This document shows, piece after piece, positions 49,275-56,785 of a DNA stretch of 64,000 nt. The notes under the pieces are model-generated. The model was not told where the DNA came from. It worked only from the letters and a program-made list of their open reading frames with translations, and did no database searches. Source of the DNA: CAVVSD01 sp963750895 (GTDB lineage Bacteria > Actinomycetota > Thermoleophilia > Solirubrobacterales > Solirubrobacteraceae); NCBI GenBank assembly GCA_963750895.1, contig CAVVSD010000003.1, positions 372,001 to 436,000 of the forward strand, in the 5' to 3' direction. Every line of letters begins with the position of its first letter. Within the stretch, counting starts at the first letter, position 1. Position numbers and translations under genes: made by a program.

Positions 49275-50252
49275 GGGCGATCGTCGGCGAGTCGTATGGC
49301 TCCGCCGACGTCCTGCAGCTCCGGGACATCGACAGGCCGGAGATCGGCCGCGACGAGGTGCTGGTGCGCATCGGCGCGGCGGGCCTGGATCGCGGCGTCT
49401 GGCACGTGATGACCGGACTGCCGTATCCGATCCGTCTCGCGGGCTACGGACTGCGGGCTCCGAAGAACCCGGTTCCCGGCATGGACCTCGCCGGCACCGT
49501 GGAGGAGGTCGGCGCGGGCGTGACCCGGTTCGCGCCGGGCGACGCGGTGTTCGGCATCGGGAAGGGGACCTTCGCGGAGTTCGCACGCGCCCTCGAGAGC
49601 AAGCTGGCTCCGATGCCGGCGAACCTCACCGCCGAGCAGGCGTCGGTGGTCGCGGTCTCCGGTCTCACCGCGCTGCAGGGGATGCGTGACCACGGGAAGG
49701 TCGGGCCGGGCCAGCGGGTCCTGGTCATCGGTGCGTCCGGCGGCGTGGGGACCTACGCCGTGCAGCTGGGCAAGGCGTTCGGCGCGGACGTCACCGCGGT
49801 GTGCAGCACGACGAAGGTCGATCTGGTCCGGTCCCTGGGCGCCGACCACGTCGTCGACTACACGCGCGAGGACTTCGCGGACGGGGAGCGGCGCTACGAC
49901 GTGATCCTCGACATCGGGGGCAACGCCCCGCTGTCGCGCCTGCGGCGGGCACTGACGCCGAAGGGCACCCTGGTCATCACCGGAGGGGAATCGGGCGGTC
50001 GCTGGCTCGGGGGCACCGATCGTCAGCTGCGCGCGATCGTGCTGTCGCGGTTCGTCGACCAGACGCTGACGACGTTCATCTCGAGCGAGAACCACCGGGA
50101 CATGCTCGTGCTCAAGGAGCTCATCGAGGCGGGCTCGGTCGCGCCGGTCATCGACCGCAGCTTCCCGCTCGCGGAGGTCCCCGAGGCGATCCGCTACCTC
50201 GACGCAGGGGCGCGCGCGGGGCAAGGTCGTCATCGACGTCGGACCCGGCTAG
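49271..50252 (+). CDS. Quinone oxidoreductase-like zinc-free MDR protein, frameshifted at the end
   Basis: A ~326-residue medium-chain reductase of the quinone oxidoreductase group, lacking the zinc cysteines. Motifs are LQLRDIDRPEIGRDEVLVRI, PGMDLAGTVEEVGAGV, and the NADPH-binding VLVIGASGGVGTYAVQLGKAFGA. The frame as written misses its natural end. After RYLDAGARAG in the run at 50,209-50,222 the +1 frame gives KVVIDVGPG and a TAG at 50250-50252, overlapping the convergent gene. One extra base in the alternating GC run explains this. It overlaps the DtxR gene by 4 bases, but its link to metals is unclear. Confidence 0.83.
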
Positions 50253-51355
50253 GACGGTTCCCAGGCGGGCAGGCCCGCGGCCCGCGCGAGCGCGCGCGCC
50301 CACCGCTCCGCCAGCGCGTCCAGGTCGGCGTCGCCCGCGGGCAGCACGAGCTCGCCGTCGAGCACGAGGCGATGCTCGTCGAGCAGCTCGTCGATGTGCA
50401 CGACGTCGGTGAGCTCGGGCGTCCACTCGATCATGAGGTCCGTCGCGCCGCGGATCTCGAGCTGGACGAGCGCGCGGCCCGTCGCGTCCAGGCCCTGCAG
50501 CGTCCCGGAGATCGTCCGCAGCAGCGGGAGGAGCACCTCGTCGACGAGGGCGCTCGCGGCGACCGTGCCGTCCCGCTGGCGGCGCTCGGCGAGCCGGGCG
50601 GCCACGACGCCGCCGGCGTCGATCGCGAGGTCGGCGAAGATCGGGGCCTCGCCGCGCTCCGCCGTGACGTAGATGCCGCGGGTGCGGCCCTCGACCGTCG
50701 TCGCGACCCGATGCGCGACCGCGTCGGGGTCGACGAGCAGCGGGATCGCCTGCGCGGCGGCGAGGTCGGCGCCCTCCTGCGTGAGCACCTTCGCCGCCAG
50801 CGTGCGGGTGATCGTCACCGGCGTCGCGCGCACGATGAGCTCGAGCGGCGCGTCGTGGCCCATGTGGTCGGGGTCGAGGATCGGCGCGTCCCCGGGAAGG
50901 CGCTCCGGCGTGCGCATCGCGAGCTCGATGAGCGGAAGGCCGTTGAGGCGCGCCGCGGCGGCGGCGACGCCGGCCTCGCCGCGCGCGACGAGCTCACGCA
51001 GCGCGTCGTCGCCGGCCGGCTCGGTGCCGTCGTGGTCCCGGACGAGGACGCGTCCGCTGGGCGTGATGTGGGGCGTGTCGCCCGACGCCGCGACCCGGAT
51101 GACGTGGACCTGGCGGCCGGCGACCTCGACGGTGGCCGCCGCGTGGGGCGCAGGCGGGTCGACCGTGAGATCGGGGTCCGGGCCGCCGTCGACGAGCACC
51201 CAGCCGCCGAGCGTGTTGGCCAGCGACGCGACGGCCGCTGCCGCGCGCGGCGGCCCGGCGCGCTCGACGAGCAGCGAGTCGCCGGAGGCGACCAGCCGCT
51301 CGACGAGCGAGGGATCGGAGAGGAGCTGTGTCAGCGAGAGGGTCCGCAGGTTCAC
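50249..51355 (-). CDS. Hypothetical protein with AlbA_2-like N-terminal domain
   Basis: A 368-residue soluble protein. Residues ~15-130 resemble the AlbA_2 (Schlafen-like ATP-binding) fold: ESLLVERAG-like start, an ANTLGGWVLVDGG strand, and HITPSGRVLVRDHDGTEPAGDDAL near the end of the domain. The remainder (~135-368) is alpha/beta with no recognised motif and no membrane segment. AlbA_2 proteins are often transcriptional or RNA-related. It is convergent with the reductase gene, and the stop codons share CTAG. It is 27 bases downstream of the ABC permease gene on the same strand. Assignment is tentative. Confidence 0.6.
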   Translation of the reverse strand: MNLRTLSLTQLLSDPSLVERLVASGDSLLVERAGPPRAAAAVASLANTLGGWVLVDGGPDPDLTVDPPAPHAAATVEVAGRQVHVIRVAASGDTPHITPSGRVLVRDHDGTEPAGDDALRELVARGEAGVAAAAARLNGLPLIELAMRTPERLPGDAPILDPDHMGHDAPLELIVRATPVTITRTLAAKVLTQEGADLAAAQAIPLLVDPDAVAHRVATTVEGRTRGIYVTAERGEAPIFADLAIDAGGVVAARLAERRQRDGTVAASALVDEVLLPLLRTISGTLQGLDATGRALVQLEIRGATDLMIEWTPELTDVVHIDELLDEHRLVLDGELVLPAGDADLDALAERWARALARAAGLPAWEPS

Positions 51356-51382
51356 GGTTCGAGACCGTACCGACCTGGTCCC

Positions 51383-52162
51383 CTACGAGACCTCCCGCCG
51401 GATGATGCGCACCAGGCCGATCGCGAACGGGACGGCCACCCACAGCGCGACCGAGGTCGCCAGGCGCGCCCAGCCGATGCCCGAGATGTCGAACTCCGAC
51501 AGGTCCGTCGTCGAGGGCCCGAGGTCGAGCCACTTCGCGACGTCGTCCATGCCCGGGATGATCGCCGTGAGGATGCCCCAGATCGTCGGCAGCACGAAGT
51601 ACAGGACGATCGCGGGGGCGCTGGCGAGGAACACCATGCCGAACGCGATGCCGCCCATCGTGCCGATGAGCTGCAGCAGGAACGACTCTCCGATCGCGGT
51701 CAGCGAGAGCGTCCACGCACCGGTGCCGAAGACGATCGAGCCGATGATCGTGCCGAGGACGGCGAACAGCAGCGCGAGCACCACCGCGCCCGCGGAGATC
51801 ACGACCGCGGCGAGGACCTTCGCGAGCACGACCCGCGAGCGCTTCGTCACGAGGGCGAACGTCGTGAGCGCCGTGCGCTGCGACCACTCGCTCGTCACGC
51901 ACAGGATCGCCAGGACGGGGAGCAGGACCGAGCACGGCAGCTGGGCGACCGAGAAGGCGTCCTGCAGCGTGCGCTCGCTCTCGTCGCCGAGCGCCATGCG
52001 CAGGATCGCGGCCGCGAGCGTCGTCGCCACGATGATGAACAGCAGCCAGAAGCCGGCCCGCGTGTCGGTCATCTTGCGCAGCTCGACGTAGGTGAGCCGG
52101 GCGAGCGGGGGGCGCGGCAGCGAGAGCGGTGCAGCCGCGGGGGTCGTCGCGACGGCGCTCAT
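51383..52162 (-). CDS. ABC-2 type transporter permease
   Basis: A 259-residue membrane protein with six predicted helices and a ~35-residue cytoplasmic N-terminus ending in LTYVELRKMTDTRAGFW, typical of ABC-2 permeases. Loops are short, and the last helix ends in basic residues (RIIRREVS). It pairs with the ATPase encoded immediately upstream, with a 4-base overlap. The DrrB/NatB type of exporter is likely, with a drug, lipid or sodium substrate. The divergent two-component system probably controls it, as in many actinobacterial and firmicute export loci. Confidence 0.85.
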   Translation of the reverse strand: MSAVATTPAAAPLSLPRPPLARLTYVELRKMTDTRAGFWLLFIIVATTLAAAILRMALGDESERTLQDAFSVAQLPCSVLLPVLAILCVTSEWSQRTALTTFALVTKRSRVVLAKVLAAVVISAGAVVLALLFAVLGTIIGSIVFGTGAWTLSLTAIGESFLLQLIGTMGGIAFGMVFLASAPAIVLYFVLPTIWGILTAIIPGMDDVAKWLDLGPSTTDLSEFDISGIGWARLATSVALWVAVPFAIGLVRIIRREVS

Positions 52163-53055
52163 GCCGCCACCTCCTCACGGGGGGTCGAGGTCAGGGTGAG
52201 GAAGAGCTCCTCCAGGCCGCCGGAGTCGGCGGCGGTCAGCTCGGTGAGCACGATCGCCTCGGCCGCGGCGACGCGGCCGACGGCCTCGGCGCTCGCATCG
52301 ACGATCAGCGCGCCGTCACGGGTGCGGCTGCACTCCAGGCCGATCTCGGCGAGCGCCCGCTCGAGCGCGTCCGGATCCAGCGTGCGGACACGGGTGCCCG
52401 ACGCCGCCAGCAGCTCCTCCTTGGCGCCGTCGGCGACGATCCTGCCGTTGCCGATCACGACGAGCCGGTCCGCCGTCGCCTCGACCTCGCGCAGCAGGTG
52501 CGACGAGAGCAGGACGGTGCCGCCCCGGTCGGCGAAGTCGCGCAGGAGGCCGCGCATCCAGAAGATCCCCTCGGGGTCCAGGCCGTTGGCCGGCTCGTCG
52601 AGGATGAGGACCTGCGGGTCGCCGAGGAGCGCGTGCGCGATCCCCAGGCGCTGGCGCATGCCCAGCGAGTACTTGCCGACGCGCTTGCGCGCCGCCGACT
52701 TCGAGAGCCCGACGTAGTCGAGCAGCTCGGGGACCCTGCTGCTCGGCGCGCCGATGGTGATCGCCGCGAGCGTGAGCACCTCCTCGCCGGTGCGTCCGGC
52801 GTGCAGCGCGGACGCGTCGAGGAGCACACCGACACACAGACCCGGGTTCGGCAGGCGGCGGTAGTCCGTGTCCAGCACGCTGGCCGCGCCCGCGCTGGGC
52901 GGCGTCAGCCCGACGATCATGCGCAGCGTCGTGGACTTGCCGGCCCCGTTCGGTCCCAGGAACCCGGTCACGGTGCCGGGATCGCAGCGGAAGGACACCC
53001 CGTCCACCGCCGTGTGCGCTCCGTAGCGCTTCGTGAGGTTCTCGACTTCGATCAT
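52159..53055 (-). CDS. ABC transporter ATP-binding protein
   Basis: A 298-residue ATPase. Walker A is GPNGAGKSTTL (~34-44), the signature is YSLGMRQRLGIA, Walker B is VLILDEPANGLDPEG, and the switch His is in SSHLLREVE. A ~75-residue C-terminal extension, as in the CcmA/DrrA group, follows. The start ATG at 53055 gives MIEVENLTKRYG. It forms a complex with the permease downstream. The promoter region is shared with the divergent sensor kinase and carries an 18-bp palindrome at 53111-53128. Confidence 0.9.
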   Translation of the reverse strand: MIEVENLTKRYGAHTAVDGVSFRCDPGTVTGFLGPNGAGKSTTLRMIVGLTPPSAGAASVLDTDYRRLPNPGLCVGVLLDASALHAGRTGEEVLTLAAITIGAPSSRVPELLDYVGLSKSAARKRVGKYSLGMRQRLGIAHALLGDPQVLILDEPANGLDPEGIFWMRGLLRDFADRGGTVLLSSHLLREVEATADRLVVIGNGRIVADGAKEELLAASGTRVRTLDPDALERALAEIGLECSRTRDGALIVDASAEAVGRVAAAEAIVLTELTAADSGGLEELFLTLTSTPREEVAA

Positions 53056-53110
53056 GGTCTTCAGGATGGTGATCTTCGGCGGCGGAGGCATCGGTCGACC
53101 GGCCATCTCG

Positions 53111-53128
53111 CATCGACCAAGGTCGATG
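53111..53128. promoter_or_regulatory. Palindrome between ABC exporter and two-component system
   Basis: CATCGACC-AA-GGTCGATG is an 8-bp inverted repeat with a two-base centre. It lies midway between the divergent starts at 53055 and 53185. A related GTCGACC half-site follows at ~53133. It may bind the NarL-type response regulator encoded at 54396, which would couple sensing to export. Evidence is symmetry and position only. Confidence 0.45.
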
Positions 53129-53184
53129 GTGCCGTCGACCGTGGTCGCTGGCCCCGGATGTCCCGCGGTCGTACCGTCCCCTTC

Positions 53185-54399
53185 GTGAGCACGGCGGATC
53201 TCGAGCACCCATCGCTGCTTCCGTCGGTCCTGCTGGGCGACCTCCGCGACGGCTCGCGGCCCGGGCGGTCCCCGCGCGACTGGTTCGTCGACGTCACCGC
53301 GTTCCTGCTCGCCGTGCTCGTCGGCGGGGCGATCTTCGCCTACACCGCCGACACCGAGAGCCCGCCGGAGTGGCTGTTCGCACTCGACTTCGTCGCCGGG
53401 ATGGCCGCATGCTGCGCGCTGTGGGTGCGGCGGCGGTGGCCCGTCGGACTGGCGCTCGCGATCGTGCCGCTCACGACGTTCTCGTCGATGGCGTCGATCG
53501 CGTCCTGCGTCGCGCTCTTCACCGTCGCGGTGCACCGCCCGACCCGGACGCTGCTGCCGGTCGCCGCGCTGTACCTCGCCGCGGTGCCGATCTACACGGT
53601 GCTGAGGCCGGGCGACGAGAACTTCTGGCTCAACGTCACGCTCGGCGTGTTCTTCATCGTGCTGCTCATCGCCTGGGGCATGTTCGTCCGCGCCCGTCGC
53701 CAGCTCGTCTACTCCCTGCGCGACCGCGCACAGCGCGCCGAGGCCGAGCAGGAGCTGCGGATCGCGCAGGCCCGGCGAATGGAGCGCGACCGCATCGCGC
53801 GCGAGATGCACGACGTGCTCGCGCACCGCATCTCGCTCGTCAGCCTCCACGCCGGCGCGCTGGAGTACTCCGGCGCGTCCTCGCCGGACGAGGTGGCGCG
53901 CGCCGCGGGCGTCATCCGGGGCGCGGCACATCAGGCGCTCGACGACCTGCGCGAGGTCATCGGGGTGCTGCGCGAGGACGGCGAGCCGGTCGACGCGCCC
54001 GAACGTCCGCAGCCCACGATCGCCGACCTCGACACGCTGTTGGCGGAGTCGCGCGACGCGGGCATGCGCGTGCAGGGCGAGCTCGCGCTCGCCGACGGCG
54101 TGCCGACGAGCGTCGGGCGCAACGCGTACCGCGTGGTCCAGGAGGGCCTCACGAACGCGCGCAAGCACGCGTCGGACTGCGCCGTGGACGTGGCGGTCGC
54201 CGGCGCGCCGGGCGACGGCGTCACGATCGAGGTGCGCAACCGGCTGCCCGTCGGGGGGCTCGTCGCCCAGATCCCGGGTGCGGGCACGGGCCTCGTCGGG
54301 CTGACCGAGCGGGTCGTGCTGGCGGGCGGGCGCCTGGAGCACGGCCCGCGCGAGGGCGAGTGGCGCCTCTGGGCCTGGCTCCCCTGGCCGGCGTCGTGA
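53185..54399 (+). CDS. NarL-type sensor histidine kinase (HisKA_3)
   Basis: A ~404-residue membrane sensor kinase. Residues ~30-165 contain four to six transmembrane helices without a large extracellular domain. A coiled linker (SLRDRAQRAEAEQEL) follows. The HisKA_3 domain has MERDRIAREMHDVLAHRIS with the phosphoacceptor His. The ATPase N-box is VVQEGLTNARKHA and the G-box GAGTGLVGLTERV. GTG at 53185 is chosen as start; an ATG at 53158 is also in frame. Its stop overlaps the response regulator start as GTGA. Confidence 0.87.
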   Translation: MSTADLEHPSLLPSVLLGDLRDGSRPGRSPRDWFVDVTAFLLAVLVGGAIFAYTADTESPPEWLFALDFVAGMAACCALWVRRRWPVGLALAIVPLTTFSSMASIASCVALFTVAVHRPTRTLLPVAALYLAAVPIYTVLRPGDENFWLNVTLGVFFIVLLIAWGMFVRARRQLVYSLRDRAQRAEAEQELRIAQARRMERDRIAREMHDVLAHRISLVSLHAGALEYSGASSPDEVARAAGVIRGAAHQALDDLREVIGVLREDGEPVDAPERPQPTIADLDTLLAESRDAGMRVQGELALADGVPTSVGRNAYRVVQEGLTNARKHASDCAVDVAVAGAPGDGVTIEVRNRLPVGGLVAQIPGAGTGLVGLTERVVLAGGRLEHGPREGEWRLWAWLPWPAS

Positions 54400-55049
54400 C
54401 GCCGATCCGCGTCCTCATCGTCGACGACGACGCGCTCGTGCGCGCGGGCCTCTCGATGATCCTCGATGCGACGGAGGACGTCCGCGTCGTCGCCGAGGTC
54501 GCCGACGGCAGCGAGGTGCTCCCGGCCGTGGACGCCTACGCTCCCGACGTCGTGCTCATGGACATCCGCATGCCGAGGATGGACGGACTCGCCGCGACCG
54601 AGGCGCTCACCGCGCGCGACACCGCGCCGGAGATCATCGTCCTCACCACGTTCGACGCCGACGAGTACGTGCTGCGCGCGCTGCGATCGGGCGCGAGCGG
54701 CTTCCTCCTGAAGGACACGCCGCCGGCCGACATCGTGCAGGCGATCCGGCTCGTCGTCGCGGGCGAGGCGATGCTGTCGCCCGGCGTGACCCGGCGGCTC
54801 ATCGGCCACGTCGCCGAGACCGGCGCCGCGTCGCGGCGCACGAACGCGCGGGACCTGCTCGGCCGGCTCACCGACCGCGAACGCGAGGTCGCCGTGGCGA
54901 TCGGGCGCGGCAGCTCCAACGCGGAGATCGCCGAGGAGCTGTTCATGAGCGTGGCCACCGTCAAGGCGCACGTCACGCGGCTGCTCACGAAGCTCGAGGT
55001 CGCCAACCGGGTGCAGATCGCGCTCCTCGCGCACGACGCGGGTGATTGA
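54396..55049 (+). CDS. NarL/LuxR-type response regulator
   Basis: A 217-residue regulator with a GTG start. The receiver (~1-120) has the acidic pocket VDDDALV, the phosphoacceptor Asp in PDVVLMDIRMPRMDG and the conserved LLKDTPP lysine. The C-terminal LuxR helix-turn-helix (~150-212) has LTDREREVAVAIGRGSSNAEIAEEL and SVATVKAHVTRLLTKL. It is coupled to the sensor kinase by a 4-base overlap. The neighbouring ABC exporter is the likely target. Confidence 0.92.
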   Translation: MTPIRVLIVDDDALVRAGLSMILDATEDVRVVAEVADGSEVLPAVDAYAPDVVLMDIRMPRMDGLAATEALTARDTAPEIIVLTTFDADEYVLRALRSGASGFLLKDTPPADIVQAIRLVVAGEAMLSPGVTRRLIGHVAETGAASRRTNARDLLGRLTDREREVAVAIGRGSSNAEIAEELFMSVATVKAHVTRLLTKLEVANRVQIALLAHDAGD

Positions 55050-56142
55050 CGGCGACGCGCTGCGCGCGGTCTTCGACGCGCCGTCGCCCCCCACGGTCGG
55101 GATCGAGGAGGAGGTCATGCTCCTCGACCCCGAGACGCTCGATCTCACGCCGCGCAGCGTCGAGCTGCTCGACCGCTTCGGCGGCGACCCGCGGTTCGCG
55201 CTCGAGCTGCCCGCGTCGCACCTCGAGATCGTCGTCGGACCGGCCGCCACGGTCGGGGAGGCGATCTCCGCGGTCGCTCGCGGCCGTCTCGACCTCGCGG
55301 CAGGGGTCGCCGGCGACGTCCTGCTCGCCGGAGCCGGGTTGCACCCGTTCGCGGCGGAGGAGGGGGAGCTCAACACCGGCCCGCGCTACGACCGCACCGT
55401 CGCCGAGCACGGGCGCATGGCGGCGCGGCAGCTCGTGTGCGCCGTGCAGATCCATGTCGCGATCCGCGGCGCGGGGCGGGCGCTGGCGGTCCACGACGCG
55501 ATGCGCTCCTACCTGCCCGAGCTCGGCGCGCTGGCGGCCAACGCCCCGTTCTACGGCGGCCGCGACACCGGGCTGGCGTCGGCGCGCCCGCCGGTGAACG
55601 GGCTGCTGCCGCGGCAGGGCATCCCGCCGGCGCTGGGGTCGTGGGACGAGCTCGCCGCGGCGCTGGCCTGGATCGGCGATCCGAGCCGCTGGTGGTGGGA
55701 GCTGCGCCCGCATCCGCAGCACGGGACCCTGGAGGTCCGGGTGCCCGACACCCAGGCGACCGTCGCCGACACCGCCGCGGTCGCCGCCGTCGCCCAGGCG
55801 CTCGCGGTGCGACTCGCGGAGCGCTTCGACGACGGCGAGACGCTGCCCGTGCACGAGACCTGGCGCATCGAGGAGAACCGGCGCCGTGCCTACGGTGACG
55901 GGGTCGAGGGCACGCTCCGCGACCTCGGGACGGGCGTGATCGTCCCGGCCCGGGCGCGGTTGCACGCGCTCATCGACGAGCTCGAGCCGACCGCCGAGCG
56001 GCTGGGATGCGCTGCGGAGCTCGCGTCCGCGCGACGGCTCGTGGAGCGCAACGGCGCGATGGAGCAGCGCGCGGCGGGGAACCCGCGACGGGCGACCGAG
56101 TGGCTGGTCGCCCGGTTCCTCGACGGGTTGACCGGCCGATAG
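55042..56142 (+). CDS. YbdK-type carboxylate-amine ligase (glutamate-cysteine ligase family 2)
   Basis: A 366-residue GCS2-family protein from a GTG that overlaps the response regulator end by 8 bases. Motifs are TVGIEEEVMLLDP at the N-terminus (metal-binding acids), ELPASHLEIVVGP, NTGPRYDRTVAEHGRMAARQLVCAVQIHV-type segments, and the C-terminal WWWELRPHPQHGTLEVRVPDTQ. It ligates an amino acid to a carboxylate using ATP. Members called YbdK have weak glutamate-cysteine ligase activity; actinobacteria often use related enzymes in other peptide-like pathways. The substrate is uncertain. Confidence 0.86.
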   Translation: MIDGDALRAVFDAPSPPTVGIEEEVMLLDPETLDLTPRSVELLDRFGGDPRFALELPASHLEIVVGPAATVGEAISAVARGRLDLAAGVAGDVLLAGAGLHPFAAEEGELNTGPRYDRTVAEHGRMAARQLVCAVQIHVAIRGAGRALAVHDAMRSYLPELGALAANAPFYGGRDTGLASARPPVNGLLPRQGIPPALGSWDELAAALAWIGDPSRWWWELRPHPQHGTLEVRVPDTQATVADTAAVAAVAQALAVRLAERFDDGETLPVHETWRIEENRRRAYGDGVEGTLRDLGTGVIVPARARLHALIDELEPTAERLGCAAELASARRLVERNGAMEQRAAGNPRRATEWLVARFLDGLTGR

Positions 56143-56152
56143 CCTCGGGAGC

Positions 56153-56785
56153 GTGCCGGAGCCTCAGCACCCGGAGCTGCGCGCGTCCGACGCGGAGCGC
56201 GAGCGCACCGCCGACCAGCTGCGCCACGCGGCCGGCGAGGGCCGGCTCACGGTCGAGGAGCTCGACGAGCGCCTGAACGCGGCCTACGCGGCGCGCACGC
56301 GCGGCGAGCTGGAGCAGCTCGTGGGCGACGTCGCCGTGCCCGTCACGACGACCGGCGACTCGGGGCTGACCGTCAAGCGCGGTGGCGACCCGGGCACCAA
56401 GCACCTCATCTCGATCATGGGCGGGACGGACCGCAAGGGCTGGTGGCGCGTCGCCAGGCAGTGCCTGTCGCTGAACATCATGGGCGGCGCCGACCTCGAC
56501 CTCAACGACGCAGAGCTGGCCGACGACGTGGTCGAGCTCACCGTGTTCTCGCTCATGGGCGGCGCGGACATCTACGTCCCCGAGGGGCTGAACGTCGAGG
56601 TGTCCGACGTCGCGATCATGGGCGGCAACGACGTCGCGCTCGGCAACCCGGCGCCGACGCCCGGCGGGCCGACGCTGCGCCTCAGGCTCATCTCGATCAT
56701 GGGCGGCACCGACGTCAAGCGCGGGCGCAAGCTGTCGCGCAGGGAGCGCCGCGCGCAGCGCGACCTCCACCGCTGGCACGGCTAG
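56153..56785 (+). CDS. DUF1707 protein with five IMGG repeats (LiaF-like C-terminal domain)
   Basis: A 210-residue protein, GTG start. Residues ~8-60 are DUF1707 (LRASDAERERTADQLRHAAGEGRL, LDERLNAAYAARTRGEL). After that, five spaced copies of [IL]MGGxD occur: SIMGGTDRKG, NIMGGADLDL, SLMGGADIYV, AIMGGNDVAL and SIMGGTDVKRG. They are separated by beta-type segments, as in the right-handed helix of the LiaF C-terminal domain. No membrane segment is present, so it should be cytoplasmic or peripheral. The end is basic (RKLSRRERRAQRDLH). A role in cell-envelope stress sensing is inferred from the LiaF similarity only. Confidence 0.8.
   Translation: MPEPQHPELRASDAERERTADQLRHAAGEGRLTVEELDERLNAAYAARTRGELEQLVGDVAVPVTTTGDSGLTVKRGGDPGTKHLISIMGGTDRKGWWRVARQCLSLNIMGGADLDLNDAELADDVVELTVFSLMGGADIYVPEGLNVEVSDVAIMGGNDVALGNPAPTPGGPTLRLRLISIMGGTDVKRGRKLSRRERRAQRDLHRWHG

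Noticed and set aside
43976..50222. Programmed +1 ribosomal frameshifting in several genes
   Set aside because: The sites share no slippery sequence or downstream structure and lie in unrelated genes, mostly at GC runs. Sequence error is simpler.
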